DNA from: an uncultured Roseicyclus sp.
GTDB taxonomy: Bacteria; Pseudomonadota; Alphaproteobacteria; Rhodobacterales; Rhodobacteraceae
Direction: 5' to 3'
DNA length: 64,000 bases
NCBI GenBank assembly: GCA_947491935.1
Contig: CANLLF010000001.1
Span: 992,001-1,056,000 of the forward strand
Shown: piece after piece, positions 17,430 to 26,596 of the stretch
Layout of the letters: each line of letters opens with the position of its first letter
How positions within the stretch are numbered: the stretch's first letter is position 1
Position numbers and translations under genes: made by a program
Notes under the pieces: model-generated
Told to the model about the DNA's origin: nothing
The model's database searches: none
Seen by the model: only the letters and a program-made list of their open reading frames with translations

Positions 17430-19778
17430 ATGACCACCCGCGAAATCTTCGAGAGCATGGAGTACGGCCCCGCGCCGGAATCCTCCGCCGAGGCCATGGC
17501 GTGGATCACCGAGAAAGGCCCCGTCTTCGGCCATTTCATCGACGGCGCCTTTACCGCGGCGGGCGAAGTTTTCGAAACCCGCAATCCCGCGAGCGGTCAG
17601 GCCCTCGCCCAGATCACGCAAGGCACCGCCGACGACGTCGACAAAGCCGTCAAAGCCGCCACAAAAGCTTTCCCGAAATGGGCCAAACTCACCTGCCACC
17701 AGCGGGCGAAATATCTCTACGCATTGGCCCGCCTGCTGCAAAAGCACTCCCGTCTCTTCGCCACGCTTGAAACCCTCGACAACGGCAAACCGATCCGCGA
17801 AAGCCGCGACATCGACATCCCGCTCGCCCAGCGGCATTTCTATTACCATGCGGGCCTCGCCCAACTGCGCGACGCGGAGATGCCGGATATGGCGCCCATT
17901 GGCGTCTGCGGGCAGGTGATCCCGTGGAACTTCCCGCTCCTGATGCTGGCCTGGAAAATCGCGCCCGCGCTGGCCGCCGGGAACACCGTCGTCCTGAAGC
18001 CGGCTGAATACACGTCGCTCACCGCCCTGCTCTTCGCCGATATCTGTCGCGAGGCGGGCCTGCCCAAAGGCGTCGTGAACATCGTTACCGGCGACGGCGC
18101 AACCGGTGAGGCCATTGTCACCCACGAGGGCACCCGGAAAATCGCCTTCACCGGCTCCACCTCCGTGGGCCGCCGCATCCGCGAACAGACGGCGGGCACC
18201 GGCAAGGCGCTGACCTTGGAACTGGGCGGCAAATCCCCCTACATCGTCTTCGACGACGCCGACATCGATTCAGCCATCGAGGGCCTCGTCGATGCGATCT
18301 GGTTCAACCAGGGCCAGGTCTGCTGCGCCGGATCCCGCCTGCTGGTACAGGAGAATATCGCCGACGATTTCCACCGGCGCCTGAAGGCCCGCATGGCCAG
18401 CCTGCGCGTCGGCGACCCGATGGATAAATGCATCGATATCGGCGCCGTGGTGGACCCGATCCAGCACCAGATGATCACCAAACTGGTCTCCGAAAACAAA
18501 GACGGCGAAACCTACCACGCCCCCATCGACATGCCTGATCAGGGCTGCTTCTACCCGCCCACGCTGATCACCGGCCTGCACACGGCCGCGCCGCTGATGC
18601 AGGAGGAGATCTTCGGCCCGGTGCTGGTCTCCACAACCTTCCGCACGCCATCCGAAGCGGTGGAGGTCGCCAACAACACGCGCTATGGCCTCGCCGCGAC
18701 ACTCTGGACCGAGAACCTGAACCTCGCCCTCGACATTGCGCCGAAACTCGCCGCCGGTGTGGTCTGGGTGAATGCCACCAACCTCTTCGACGCCGCCGCA
18801 CCCTTCGGCGGTGTCCGCGAAAGCGGCTTCGGGCGCGAAGGCGGATGGGAAGGGCTCAGCGCCTATCTCGAACCCACCGCCAAGGCCCTGCCTGCCAAGG
18901 TCATCACGCCGCCCGACGCGCCCGATATGCCCGATGCGGACGGCCTCGACCGGACCGCCAAGATGTATGTCGGCGGCAAGCAGGCCCGGCCCGATAGCGG
19001 CTATTCCCAGGCCCATTACAGCCGCAGGGGCACGCTTCTGGGCCATACCGGCCTCGGCAACCGCAAGGATATCCGCAACGCTGTCGAAGCCGCCCGCGCC
19101 GCGGCGAAATGGGGCAAGACCACCGGCCACCTGCGCGCGCAGATCCTTTATTACATCGCCGAAAACCTCTCCGCCCGGGCTGACGAATTTACCAACCGGA
19201 TCAAAGACCTGACCGGCAGCAACCAGACAAAGGCGGCCGCAGAAGTCGAGGCCGGCATCGAGACGCTCTTCACCTATGCCGCCCTGGCCGACAAGGTCGA
19301 CGGCACCGCCAAAGGCGTGCCGATCCGAGGCATCGCGCTGGCGATGAAAGAGCCAGTCGGCATTATCGGGGCGCTCGCGCCGGATGACGCGCCGCTCCTC
19401 GCCGCGATCTCGCTCATCGCGCCCGCCATCGCCATGGGAAACCGCATCGTTCTGGCCCCGAGCCAGTCCGCGCCGCTGGCCGCGACCGACCTCTACCAGA
19501 TCCTCGATACGTCAGACGTGCCAGCGGGCGTCGTGAACATCGTCACCGGCTCCCATGCCGATCTCGCGCCTACACTTGCCGGCCACATGGAAATCGACGC
19601 GCTCTGGTCCTTCTCCCCTCATACCGACTCAGCCGCTCTGGAACGTGCCAGCGCCAGCAACCTCAAACGCTGCTGGATCAACCATGTGGGCAATCCGGAC
19701 TGGACCAACCTCGTGCCCCGAACCGCGCTGGCCCATACCACGGAAACGAAGACGATCTGGGTGCCCTACGGGGAATAG
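17430..19778 (+). CDS. Double-domain aldehyde dehydrogenase (ALDH-ALDH fusion)
   Basis: 782 residues. Residues about 35-485 form a complete aldehyde dehydrogenase: PWNFPLLM, the general base Glu in LELGGKSP (about 265), the catalytic Cys in GQVCCAGSR (about 298) and a C-terminal PFGGVRESG. Residues about 505-782 form a second, partial ALDH domain (GNRKDIRNAVEAARAAAKW, PVGIIGALAPDD, ASNLKRCWIN) lacking both an obvious catalytic Cys segment and the last third of the fold, so it is probably structural. It likely oxidises acetaldehyde released by DeoC. Such tandem proteins next to deoC are seen in Rhodobacteraceae. The C-terminal half has normal codon use. Confidence 0.88.
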   Translation: MTTREIFESMEYGPAPESSAEAMAWITEKGPVFGHFIDGAFTAAGEVFETRNPASGQALAQITQGTADDVDKAVKAATKAFPKWAKLTCHQRAKYLYALARLLQKHSRLFATLETLDNGKPIRESRDIDIPLAQRHFYYHAGLAQLRDAEMPDMAPIGVCGQVIPWNFPLLMLAWKIAPALAAGNTVVLKPAEYTSLTALLFADICREAGLPKGVVNIVTGDGATGEAIVTHEGTRKIAFTGSTSVGRRIREQTAGTGKALTLELGGKSPYIVFDDADIDSAIEGLVDAIWFNQGQVCCAGSRLLVQENIADDFHRRLKARMASLRVGDPMDKCIDIGAVVDPIQHQMITKLVSENKDGETYHAPIDMPDQGCFYPPTLITGLHTAAPLMQEEIFGPVLVSTTFRTPSEAVEVANNTRYGLAATLWTENLNLALDIAPKLAAGVVWVNATNLFDAAAPFGGVRESGFGREGGWEGLSAYLEPTAKALPAKVITPPDAPDMPDADGLDRTAKMYVGGKQARPDSGYSQAHYSRRGTLLGHTGLGNRKDIRNAVEAARAAAKWGKTTGHLRAQILYYIAENLSARADEFTNRIKDLTGSNQTKAAAEVEAGIETLFTYAALADKVDGTAKGVPIRGIALAMKEPVGIIGALAPDDAPLLAAISLIAPAIAMGNRIVLAPSQSAPLAATDLYQILDTSDVPAGVVNIVTGSHADLAPTLAGHMEIDALWSFSPHTDSAALERASASNLKRCWINHVGNPDWTNLVPRTALAHTTETKTIWVPYGE

Positions 19779-20033
19779 CGCCCCTCCCCGACCGAATCCA
19801 AATGCGGCAATGTCGGATTTGCATGTTTGGAGAACAATGATGGGTGCAACGGAAGCCCACGATGGCCCGGTTCGGACGGGGCACGAACCCGTTCATCTTT
19901 GTTCCCCGAACATGCCCCCCGGAGGCTTTCCGGCAACCGACACACGGGTAACATCGGCTGTAACGGGCTCACACCCGCCAAGGTGGACAATGATCATGCC
20001 GCGGCAGCGGCTCCGTCTGGATAGGCCGCGGCC

Positions 20034-20648
20034 CTAGCCCCGGCCGGAGACGCGATCCTTGAGCTTCGCCCAACGCACCGCCGCGCCATCGACGATCGGC
20101 GCGATCACTCGGTCCTCGAACCGCTCCCAGATGCGCCAGATCATGAACAGGATCAGACCCATAACCACCAAGATCACAATCGGCATCCACGGGATAAGGC
20201 GCACATCCGCGCTTTCGACGGGACGGATCTCCAACGCGTTCGGATAGATCGACAGGAAATTGTTGCGCCAGCCGTAATGGGTGATCACCACCCATTGCGG
20301 ATCGGCGGCCTCCGATTCCAGGTTGGTCGCCTCGGCCTGAAGATCCTGGCTGTCGAACTTGAAATAGGGCGGCCAGAAAATCCCGGTATCCTCGTTCCGG
20401 AACACCATCACCGGCCCGTTCTCACCGGGATAGACGGTGTTGATGTAGCGCACATCCCGGCTGATCGCGGAGCCTGACGCGCCGCTATCGGCCGACGCGA
20501 AGAACCAGCGGTTCCAGCCATCGACCTCGGTCAAGATCACCTCGGCCCGGACCACCCGCACGATATCGCGCTGCGGCAGCGTATAGTGCAGGAACGCGCC
20601 GAGGAAACTCAGCACGATCAGTAGCACGATGATCCGTGGCCAGCGCAT
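20034..20648 (-). CDS. DUF1523 family membrane protein
   Basis: 204 residues with a membrane helix at each end (about 4-24 and 151-171). The region between is periplasmic, with the conserved RDIVRVVRAEV, RDVRYINT and HYGWRNNFLSIYPNAL that mark DUF1523. The function is unknown. It follows a small membrane protein gene (20661-20921) by 12 bases on the same strand and is probably co-transcribed with it. The 255-base gap on its 3' side contains no clear gene. Confidence 0.82.
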   Translation of the reverse strand: MRWPRIIVLLIVLSFLGAFLHYTLPQRDIVRVVRAEVILTEVDGWNRWFFASADSGASGSAISRDVRYINTVYPGENGPVMVFRNEDTGIFWPPYFKFDSQDLQAEATNLESEAADPQWVVITHYGWRNNFLSIYPNALEIRPVESADVRLIPWMPIVILVVMGLILFMIWRIWERFEDRVIAPIVDGAAVRWAKLKDRVSGRG

Positions 20649-20660
20649 GAACTTAATCCT

Positions 20661-20921
20661 TCAATTCGACAGCCAGATAAAGGCAATGACACCCACAACC
20701 GGCACCACGTAGACGAGGATCACGAGCCAGACCCGGATCCGCGATACTTTGGGGGCCATGCGTTCGTCAATCCAGGCCTCCCGGTCACCCGGTCGGCCTT
20801 CCATAACCCAATCTTCCTCAAGCCGCATCCGCGCGCCCGAGCGCAGGTAGAAGAACATGCAGACATAAACGACCGTCAATCCGACGCCCATGAAAATCAG
20901 GGTTCGTCCCAAGGCCATCAT
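20661..20921 (-). CDS. Small membrane protein upstream of DUF1523 gene
   Basis: 86 residues, two membrane helices (about 5-26 and 63-84) around a charged loop (EEDWVMEGRPGDREAWIDER). No family name recognised. It precedes the DUF1523 gene by 12 bases and likely forms one transcript with it; a conserved pair would suggest a shared envelope role (inference). The alternative start is the second Met. Confidence 0.72.
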   Translation of the reverse strand: MMALGRTLIFMGVGLTVVYVCMFFYLRSGARMRLEEDWVMEGRPGDREAWIDERMAPKVSRIRVWLVILVYVVPVVGVIAFIWLSN

Positions 20922-21025
20922 GCGCGCGCTCCTTGCTCAACTTGATCTCTGGTGTTCGATATAGGGCCAATCATCGCGGAATGGCAGGGCTTGCGACCAG
21001 ATCGCGCGTGGCGCAGGTTTGGGCC

Positions 21026-22297
21026 ATGTCCGATACCCCACTTCTTGCCGCCATTACCGCTCGCCGGGACGACCTGATCCAGCTGACCCAGGATCTGATC
21101 CGCATCCCCACGCTCAACCCGCCGGGCCTGAATTACCGCGAGATTTGCGGCGTTCTCGCCGAACGTCTGGGCGAGCGGGGCTTCAAGGTGGAGTTGATCC
21201 GCGCAGAGGGCGCGCCCGCCGACAGCGTCAAATATCCGCGCTGGAACATCGTAGCGCGCTACGAGGGCGGTCCAGGGGAATGTGTCCATTTCAACTCGCA
21301 TCACGACGTCGTGGCCGTGGGCCACGGCTGGACCCGTGATCCGTTTGGCGGCGAGCTGGATGGCGGCAAGATCTACGGGCGCGGCGCGTGTGACATGAAG
21401 GGCGGCCTCGCCGCGTCGATCATCGCGGCGGAGGCGTTCATCGAGACGCATCCAAACTTCAACGGCGCCATCGAGATCAGCGCCACGGCGGATGAGGAAT
21501 CCGGCGGCTATGGCGGCGTCGCCTATCTGGCCGAACAGGGCTATTTCAGCCCGGACCGCGTACAACACGTCATCATCCCCGAACCGCTCAACAAGGATCG
21601 GATCTGCCTGGGCCATCGCGGTGTCTGGTGGGCCGAGATTGAGACCAAGGGCCGGATCGCCCATGGCTCCATGCCGTTTCTGGGCGATTGCGCCGTCCGC
21701 CACATGGGCGCTGTGCTTGAGGAGATGGAAGCGACGCTGTTCCCGCTTCTGGCCACCAAATATACCGACATGCCGGTTGTGCCCGAAGGCGCCAAGCAAT
21801 CGACGATGAACATCAATGCCATCCATGGCGGCGAGCCGGTGCAGGAGGAGGATTTCACCGGCTTCCCCGCCGCCTGCGTGCCCGACCGCTGCAAGATCAC
21901 CATCGACCGACGCTACCTGATCGAAGAGAGCGAGGGCGAGGTTCGGGCCGAGATTCTGGCCCTTCTGGAAAAGGTGAAAGCCGCCCGCCCGACCTTCGAA
22001 TACGACCTGAAGGAGCTTTGGTCGGTCTCGCCGACGATGACGGATCGTGATGCGCCGGTGGTCAGGACCGTGGAAGCCGCAATTGCCAAGGTGTTGGAGA
22101 AGCAGGCGGAATTCGTTGTGTCCCCCGGCACCTACGACCAAAAGCATATCGACCGGATCGGAAAGCTGAAAAACTGTATCGCCTACGGGCCCGGCATACT
22201 GGACCTCGCCCATCAACCCGACGAATGGGTGGGCGTTCAGGACATGGAAGACAGCGCCAAGGTCATGGCGCTGACACTTGCGGAACTCCTGCTTTGA
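21026..22297 (+). CDS. M20-family deacylase (ArgE/DapE-like)
   Basis: 423 residues starting MSDTPLLAAI. The two-zinc site is visible: HHDVVAVG (His, Asp), GRGACDMKGG (bridging Asp), ADEESGG (catalytic and metal Glu), a Glu in IIPEPL and a late His in LDLAHQPDEW. The dimerisation 'lid' domain lies at about 190-310. It should hydrolyse an N-acylated amino acid or related amide. Annotations such as acetylornithine deacetylase are common for this branch, but no arginine gene is nearby. An in-frame start at 20933 would add residues without homology. Confidence 0.87.
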   Translation: MSDTPLLAAITARRDDLIQLTQDLIRIPTLNPPGLNYREICGVLAERLGERGFKVELIRAEGAPADSVKYPRWNIVARYEGGPGECVHFNSHHDVVAVGHGWTRDPFGGELDGGKIYGRGACDMKGGLAASIIAAEAFIETHPNFNGAIEISATADEESGGYGGVAYLAEQGYFSPDRVQHVIIPEPLNKDRICLGHRGVWWAEIETKGRIAHGSMPFLGDCAVRHMGAVLEEMEATLFPLLATKYTDMPVVPEGAKQSTMNINAIHGGEPVQEEDFTGFPAACVPDRCKITIDRRYLIEESEGEVRAEILALLEKVKAARPTFEYDLKELWSVSPTMTDRDAPVVRTVEAAIAKVLEKQAEFVVSPGTYDQKHIDRIGKLKNCIAYGPGILDLAHQPDEWVGVQDMEDSAKVMALTLAELLL

Positions 22298-22310
22298 AGG
22301 ACGGCCCTGG

Positions 22311-22511
22311 TCAGGCCGTCACAAAACCAAGATGTTCCAGAGCCTGTTCTGCCATCCGGCGTGACATGGCATCACCGTCGATCATCTGATCGTTCAAACG
22401 CCGGATCAGATCGCTCAACGTTTTTGCAGCCGTATGTTCCTGGATGAATCCAGGAACGCGGTCCATCTCGATGGACAAGATGTCTTCGGCCATGGTCGGC
22501 ATTCTCATCAT
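22311..22511 (-). CDS. Small hypothetical protein
   Basis: 66 residues from ATG 22511, chosen because GGGGGAT directly precedes the paired ATG ATG; a longer frame from 22613 lacks an SD. It is soluble and helical, with AAKTLSDLIRRLNDQ and MSRRMAEQALEHLGF. No family recognised. It is convergent with the M20 gene, 13 bases away, and divergent from the peptide-binding-protein gene. Confidence 0.55.
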   Translation of the reverse strand: MMRMPTMAEDILSIEMDRVPGFIQEHTAAKTLSDLIRRLNDQMIDGDAMSRRMAEQALEHLGFVTA

Positions 22512-22734
22512 ATCCCCCAATCGCGATGCGCAAACATCACCATAGGATTTAACGCTACAGCGATTCTCTGCGCTTGCTTTGATTTTCATCAAACTATCCA
22601 CAACTCTTCGCACCGTGAGCCTGTTGGGCCCGGCGAACGCCCGTTTTCGCGCCGGAATGGCACGCTTTTCGCTAGGAATCCGGGCCGTGACCGGGGCAGA
22701 CTGGGACGAAATCAGACGATCAGGGAGATCTTCA

Positions 22735-24207
22735 ATGAGTCATCACCTCCGCCTTGGCGTTGCAATTCTGGCGCTCTGCTCCGGCCCCGCCCTGGCGCAA
22801 CAGACGTCGATCACCATTGGAATGCAGCTTGAACCGCCGATGCTGGATCCCACCGGCGGCGCGGCGGCAGCCATCGATGAGGTCGTCTATTCCAACGTGT
22901 TCGAGGGCCTGACGCGGTTCGCCTCCGACGGGTCGATCATCCCCGGCCTCGCGGAAAGCTGGGAGATTTCGGAGGATGGCGCCACCTATACCTTTACCCT
23001 TCGTGAGGGGGTGACCTTCCATGACGGCGAGGCGATGACGGCCGAGGATGTCGTCTTTTCCTTCGACCGCGCGCGGGCCGAGGATACAACGAACGCGCAA
23101 ACCGCGCTGTTCGAGAACATTGTCAGCGTCGAGGCTACCGATGACACGACCGTCACCATCACGCTTGATGGTCCCGATGGCGCGTTCCTGTTCGACATGG
23201 CCTGGGGGGATGCCGTGATCGTGGATCCGGCCAGCGCCGAGACCAACGCGACCAACCCGGTCGGCACCGGGGCGTTCCGGTTCGAGAACTGGGCGCAGGG
23301 CGACAGCGTGACACTTGTGCGCAACGACGAGTATTGGGGGGAGCCCGCGGCGCTGACCAATGTGACGTTCCGCTTCATCAGCGACCCTAATGCCGCGTTT
23401 GCCGCCCTGATGGCGGGTGACGTCGATGCCTTCCCGGTCTTTCCCGCGCCGGAAACCCTGGCGCAATTCAGCGGCGATCCGCGCTTTAACGTGATCGTCG
23501 GCTCTACTGAAGGCGAAACCATTCTGGCCATGAACAATGGTGCGGAGCCGCTGAACAACCCGCTGGTCCGGCAGGCGATCAGCCACGCCATCAACAGGCA
23601 GGATATCATCGACGGCGCAATGTTCGGCTATGGCACACCCATCGGCACCCACTTCGCGCCGCACAACCCGGACTATGTCGACCTGACGGGCCAATCCGAG
23701 TTCAACCCGGATCGTGCCCGCGAATTGCTGGCGGAAGCGGGCGTTGAGAACCTGACGCTGCGCATGATGCTGCCGCCGCCGTCATATGCGCGGCGCGGCG
23801 GGGAGATTATCGCCAGCCAGCTGCGCGATGTCGGCATCGAGACCGAGATCACCAACCTGGAATGGGCGCAATGGCTGGAGCAGGTGTTCCGCGGGTATGA
23901 TTTCGACCTGACCATCGTCAGCCATACAGAACCCGCCGACATCAATATCTATGCGCGGCCCGAATACTACTTCCAGTACGACAGCGCCGAGTTCCAGGCG
24001 CTGATAGAGGAGCTTGCGGTGACGGCCGATCCGGCGGAGCGCACGCGCATCAACCAGGCCGCGCAGCAGATGATCGCGGACGAATACGTCAACGGCTACC
24101 TGTTCCAGCTCGCCAAGACCGGCGTGGCCAACGCCAATATCGTGGGCCTGTGGGAAAACTCACCGACGCAGGCGAATGATCTGACGGCCGTCAGCTGGAC
24201 GGAGTAA
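22735..24207 (+). CDS. Oligopeptide-type ABC transporter substrate-binding protein (SBP family 5)
   Basis: 490 residues with a signal peptide (cleavage after PALA, about residue 22). The mature start QTSITIGMQLEPPMLDP, GLAESWEISEDG, FTLREGVTFHDGEAMTAEDV and VRQAISHAINRQDI are standard for DppA/OppA-type binding proteins that deliver peptides or small amides to a membrane complex. The start at 22735 has GGGAG nine bases upstream. The matching permeases and ATPase lie 6.5 kb downstream (30709-34057), and I infer they form one transporter. A frame extending upstream to 22579 is not supported. Confidence 0.93.
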   Translation: MSHHLRLGVAILALCSGPALAQQTSITIGMQLEPPMLDPTGGAAAAIDEVVYSNVFEGLTRFASDGSIIPGLAESWEISEDGATYTFTLREGVTFHDGEAMTAEDVVFSFDRARAEDTTNAQTALFENIVSVEATDDTTVTITLDGPDGAFLFDMAWGDAVIVDPASAETNATNPVGTGAFRFENWAQGDSVTLVRNDEYWGEPAALTNVTFRFISDPNAAFAALMAGDVDAFPVFPAPETLAQFSGDPRFNVIVGSTEGETILAMNNGAEPLNNPLVRQAISHAINRQDIIDGAMFGYGTPIGTHFAPHNPDYVDLTGQSEFNPDRARELLAEAGVENLTLRMMLPPPSYARRGGEIIASQLRDVGIETEITNLEWAQWLEQVFRGYDFDLTIVSHTEPADINIYARPEYYFQYDSAEFQALIEELAVTADPAERTRINQAAQQMIADEYVNGYLFQLAKTGVANANIVGLWENSPTQANDLTAVSWTE

Positions 24208-25181
24208 TGCGGTCTTTGAGATTGTCCCTGGCCCTCGCGTTTGCGGGGGCCTTGCCCGTTCTGGCGGAGCCGTTGCCGCAAGGGCACTTCATGGCTGCAC
24301 CTTACCTCGCCGACGATACGCTCCTGCCCCGCTACATCGCGCTGGAGGTGGCCGGCACCGATCTGGAGATGGGTTTCCTAAGTGCCATCGTTTTGAATTT
24401 CGAGGCCTGTGAGGCATCTCAGATCTGTGATCTGAGGGTTGCTGCCGCCACGGCGGAGGCCGAGATTATCGACCAGAATCTGGCCCTGAAGGATGTGGAT
24501 ATACTTGCCGATATCGGCATCGATGAGCCGCGCTTTGGTCCGCCCCACCTACGCTACACCGCGCCCTTGATGGCCGCGATGGACGGGGCGACGGTCGCGA
24601 TCACGCCGGACGGGTTTGACATCGGCGTGGCCAATGACGTGATCTCCTTCTACCGCGCCGCTCCGGATGTGCAGGCCGCCATCACCGCCTATGCAGTTGC
24701 GATGGAGCTGTCGATCCGCAGCCTTGGTGGCTGTGACGTCGCGATTCTCGCGCCCCTCTTTGCCGCGCCCGACCCAACCGGCGCAGAAGTGATGTTCCTC
24801 AACGCATTGCGCGCCATGGCCACCCAGATCGACATCGAGGGCCAGAACCGCACCATCGGGGATGCGGCGCTCGATCCGGAAGACCCGAACCACGATCAGG
24901 CGCATCTTCTGTTCGCCGCTGGTGCCCTGCCGAACTACCTCGCCCTTGCAACCGATCCCGGCCCGCTTCAGGACCGATTGGCGCAAGTGTTCGAAATCGG
25001 CCCCTTCACTCGGTTTGCCGATGATCCGCAGGCGCTCGAGGCCGTTCTGGTGCGCTACGATGGGACACTCGCGGACCTGGTCGCGTTCTATGACCACATC
25101 GGCGCGACACGACCCGATATCACGTCCGAAGCGGCCTGCGCTGACCCAAGCCTCGGCTTCATCGACGCGCAGGGCGGGTAA
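24207..25181 (+). CDS. Secreted protein of unknown function
   Basis: 324 residues, with the start codon sharing one base with the preceding stop (TAATG), so translation is coupled to the peptide-binding protein. Signal peptide at 1-20. The mature region is acidic, with Cys pairs (FEACEASQICDL) and an Ala-rich helical C-terminal part. No known family. Coupling to a binding protein hints at an accessory periplasmic role in the same uptake system (inference). Confidence 0.72.
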   Translation: MRSLRLSLALAFAGALPVLAEPLPQGHFMAAPYLADDTLLPRYIALEVAGTDLEMGFLSAIVLNFEACEASQICDLRVAAATAEAEIIDQNLALKDVDILADIGIDEPRFGPPHLRYTAPLMAAMDGATVAITPDGFDIGVANDVISFYRAAPDVQAAITAYAVAMELSIRSLGGCDVAILAPLFAAPDPTGAEVMFLNALRAMATQIDIEGQNRTIGDAALDPEDPNHDQAHLLFAAGALPNYLALATDPGPLQDRLAQVFEIGPFTRFADDPQALEAVLVRYDGTLADLVAFYDHIGATRPDITSEAACADPSLGFIDAQGG

Positions 25182-25203
25182 GGGCCCGCCCCGCACCGGA
25201 TAG

Positions 25204-26025
25204 CTATTCCGGATAAACTGCACCCACGGCCATTTGCACGGCAAAGGCCAGGCCCAGATCTTCGCGCCCATCCATCATGCGCGCAGTCAGTTCATTGGCT
25301 GAAGACGTTTCGGCCAGTGCCTGCTGCCACATATCCAGATAGGCGCGCGTATAGGCAAAGACGCTGGCGTCATTTTGCGAAGTGTCCAACCGGTGGCCGG
25401 GGATCACGGTGCCCGCACCAATGGCCTCCAGCACTGCCAGATTGGCACGCCACATATCCAGTCGGTCGGACGTGGTGTTTTCGGCGACCCAGACATGGCA
25501 ATCCACATAGGCCATGTCCGTCGCGATCAACGTGTCGAGCGACGGCACGTAAAGCGGCGTGATCAGGTCCGTATCACCATGCATCGGCCCAAGCACCTCG
25601 ATCTCCTCCCCTTCCAGCGTCAGCGCACCGTCAAGCGCCTCGACCGGGCCGATATCGGCCGTGGGCAGAAGCGGCAGAATGTCGGCATGAGTTACGGCGC
25701 GTAGGCCCGGGAACCGCTCACGGATCATGGGCAGCCCGCTGTAATGGTCGGGATGGGCATGGGTGATGAACACGGTCTCAAGTCTGCGGCCTGTGGCTGC
25801 AATGATATCGGCAAGACGTGCGGCGTTTTCGGGGGTGAACTGGGTATCCACCAGAAGCGCCGCCTCGTCGCCCATCAAGATCACGCTGTCCACATTGCCG
25901 CCCATGGCATCACCGGTGAAAACCTGCGCCTGGGTTGGGGCGGCCATCGCCCCGCGGGGCCAGAGTGCCGCGGCGGCGGTTCCGCCGGTGATCTGAAGGA
26001 AGGTTCTACGGTCGAGAAGGAACAT
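25204..26025 (-). CDS. MBL-fold metallo-hydrolase, secreted (Tat)
   Basis: 273 residues. The N-terminus has a twin-Arg leader (DRRTFLQITGG) and an Ala-rich h-region, so export folded with metal is likely. The metallo-beta-lactamase zinc motif HAHPDH lies at about 89-94, with further ligands GPMHGDTD and VIPGHRLD. It belongs to the broad SoxH/quinoprotein-relay-associated or lactamase-like group; the substrate is unknown. It is transcribed divergently from an HxlR regulator across 81 bases, suggesting control by it. Confidence 0.88.
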   Translation of the reverse strand: MFLLDRRTFLQITGGTAAAALWPRGAMAAPTQAQVFTGDAMGGNVDSVILMGDEAALLVDTQFTPENAARLADIIAATGRRLETVFITHAHPDHYSGLPMIRERFPGLRAVTHADILPLLPTADIGPVEALDGALTLEGEEIEVLGPMHGDTDLITPLYVPSLDTLIATDMAYVDCHVWVAENTTSDRLDMWRANLAVLEAIGAGTVIPGHRLDTSQNDASVFAYTRAYLDMWQQALAETSSANELTARMMDGREDLGLAFAVQMAVGAVYPE

Positions 26026-26106
26026 CAGGCTCTCCTTGTGGGGTTGGTTACGAATCTATACCAAGACTACATACGGAACCGTTTTGATCTGTGAAGGAGG
26101 CACTTT
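26026..26106. promoter_or_regulatory. Divergent promoter region of MBL hydrolase and HxlR genes
   Basis: 81 bases, more AT-rich than the surroundings, with a strong GAAGGAGG SD for the HxlR gene at its right end. It must hold both promoters and the presumed HxlR operator. I see no convincing perfect palindrome; GGTTACGAATCTATACC is the best imperfect one. Confidence 0.5.
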
Positions 26107-26505
26107 TTGGTAACCCGTCCCACCACCCCCGATGCCCACGGCCACCTGATCGAGTACGACCCCGAGATTTGCCCGGTGCGCCACGTGCTCAACGGGGTCA
26201 GCGATAAATGGACGATCCTTGTATTGACAGCGCTCAAGCCCGGGTCGCTTCGGTTTTCCGAACTGCGCCGGGCCATTTCGGATATCTCGCAACGGATGCT
26301 GACCGTCACATTGCGCAAGCTGGAACGCGACGGCTTCGTGACCCGGACGGTCACCCCTACGATTCCGGCCCGCGTCGATTATGAATTGACCGATCTGGGC
26401 CAATCGCTTGTCGCGCAAATGGCGCCACTGGCCGCATGGGCGCTGGACCACCGCGACCCCATCGCAAAGGCGCGCGCGCTTTACGACGCACAACGACACG
26501 ATTGA
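26107..26505 (+). CDS. HxlR-family winged-helix regulator
   Basis: 132 residues from a TTG start that sits six bases after GGAGG; no ATG or GTG is suitably placed. Hallmarks are [19 protein letters not shown] (with the redox-capable Cys), [27 protein letters not shown] (recognition helix) and the wing VDYELTDLG. HxlR proteins respond to aldehydes, quinones or disulfide stress. The divergent MBL hydrolase is the probable target. Confidence 0.9.
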   Translation: MVTRPTTPDAHGHLIEYDPEICPVRHVLNGVSDKWTILVLTALKPGSLRFSELRRAISDISQRMLTVTLRKLERDGFVTRTVTPTIPARVDYELTDLGQSLVAQMAPLAAWALDHRDPIAKARALYDAQRHD

Positions 26506-26596
26506 TCCGAACACCCGTCCGGGCTGTCATGGTGGTGTCACGCAGCGCCCCTACAGCAGGGTGCGAAAGAATATATCCGTCTGATTGGGGGCCTTC

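Noticed and set aside
19810-20037. Small open frame after the double aldehyde dehydrogenase, with GGAGAACA before ATG ATG at 19837
   Set aside because: The product (ATEAHDGPVRTGHEPVH...) is Pro/Arg-rich, has no recognisable domain and ends in shifted, unlikely composition; an SD-like match alone is not enough.
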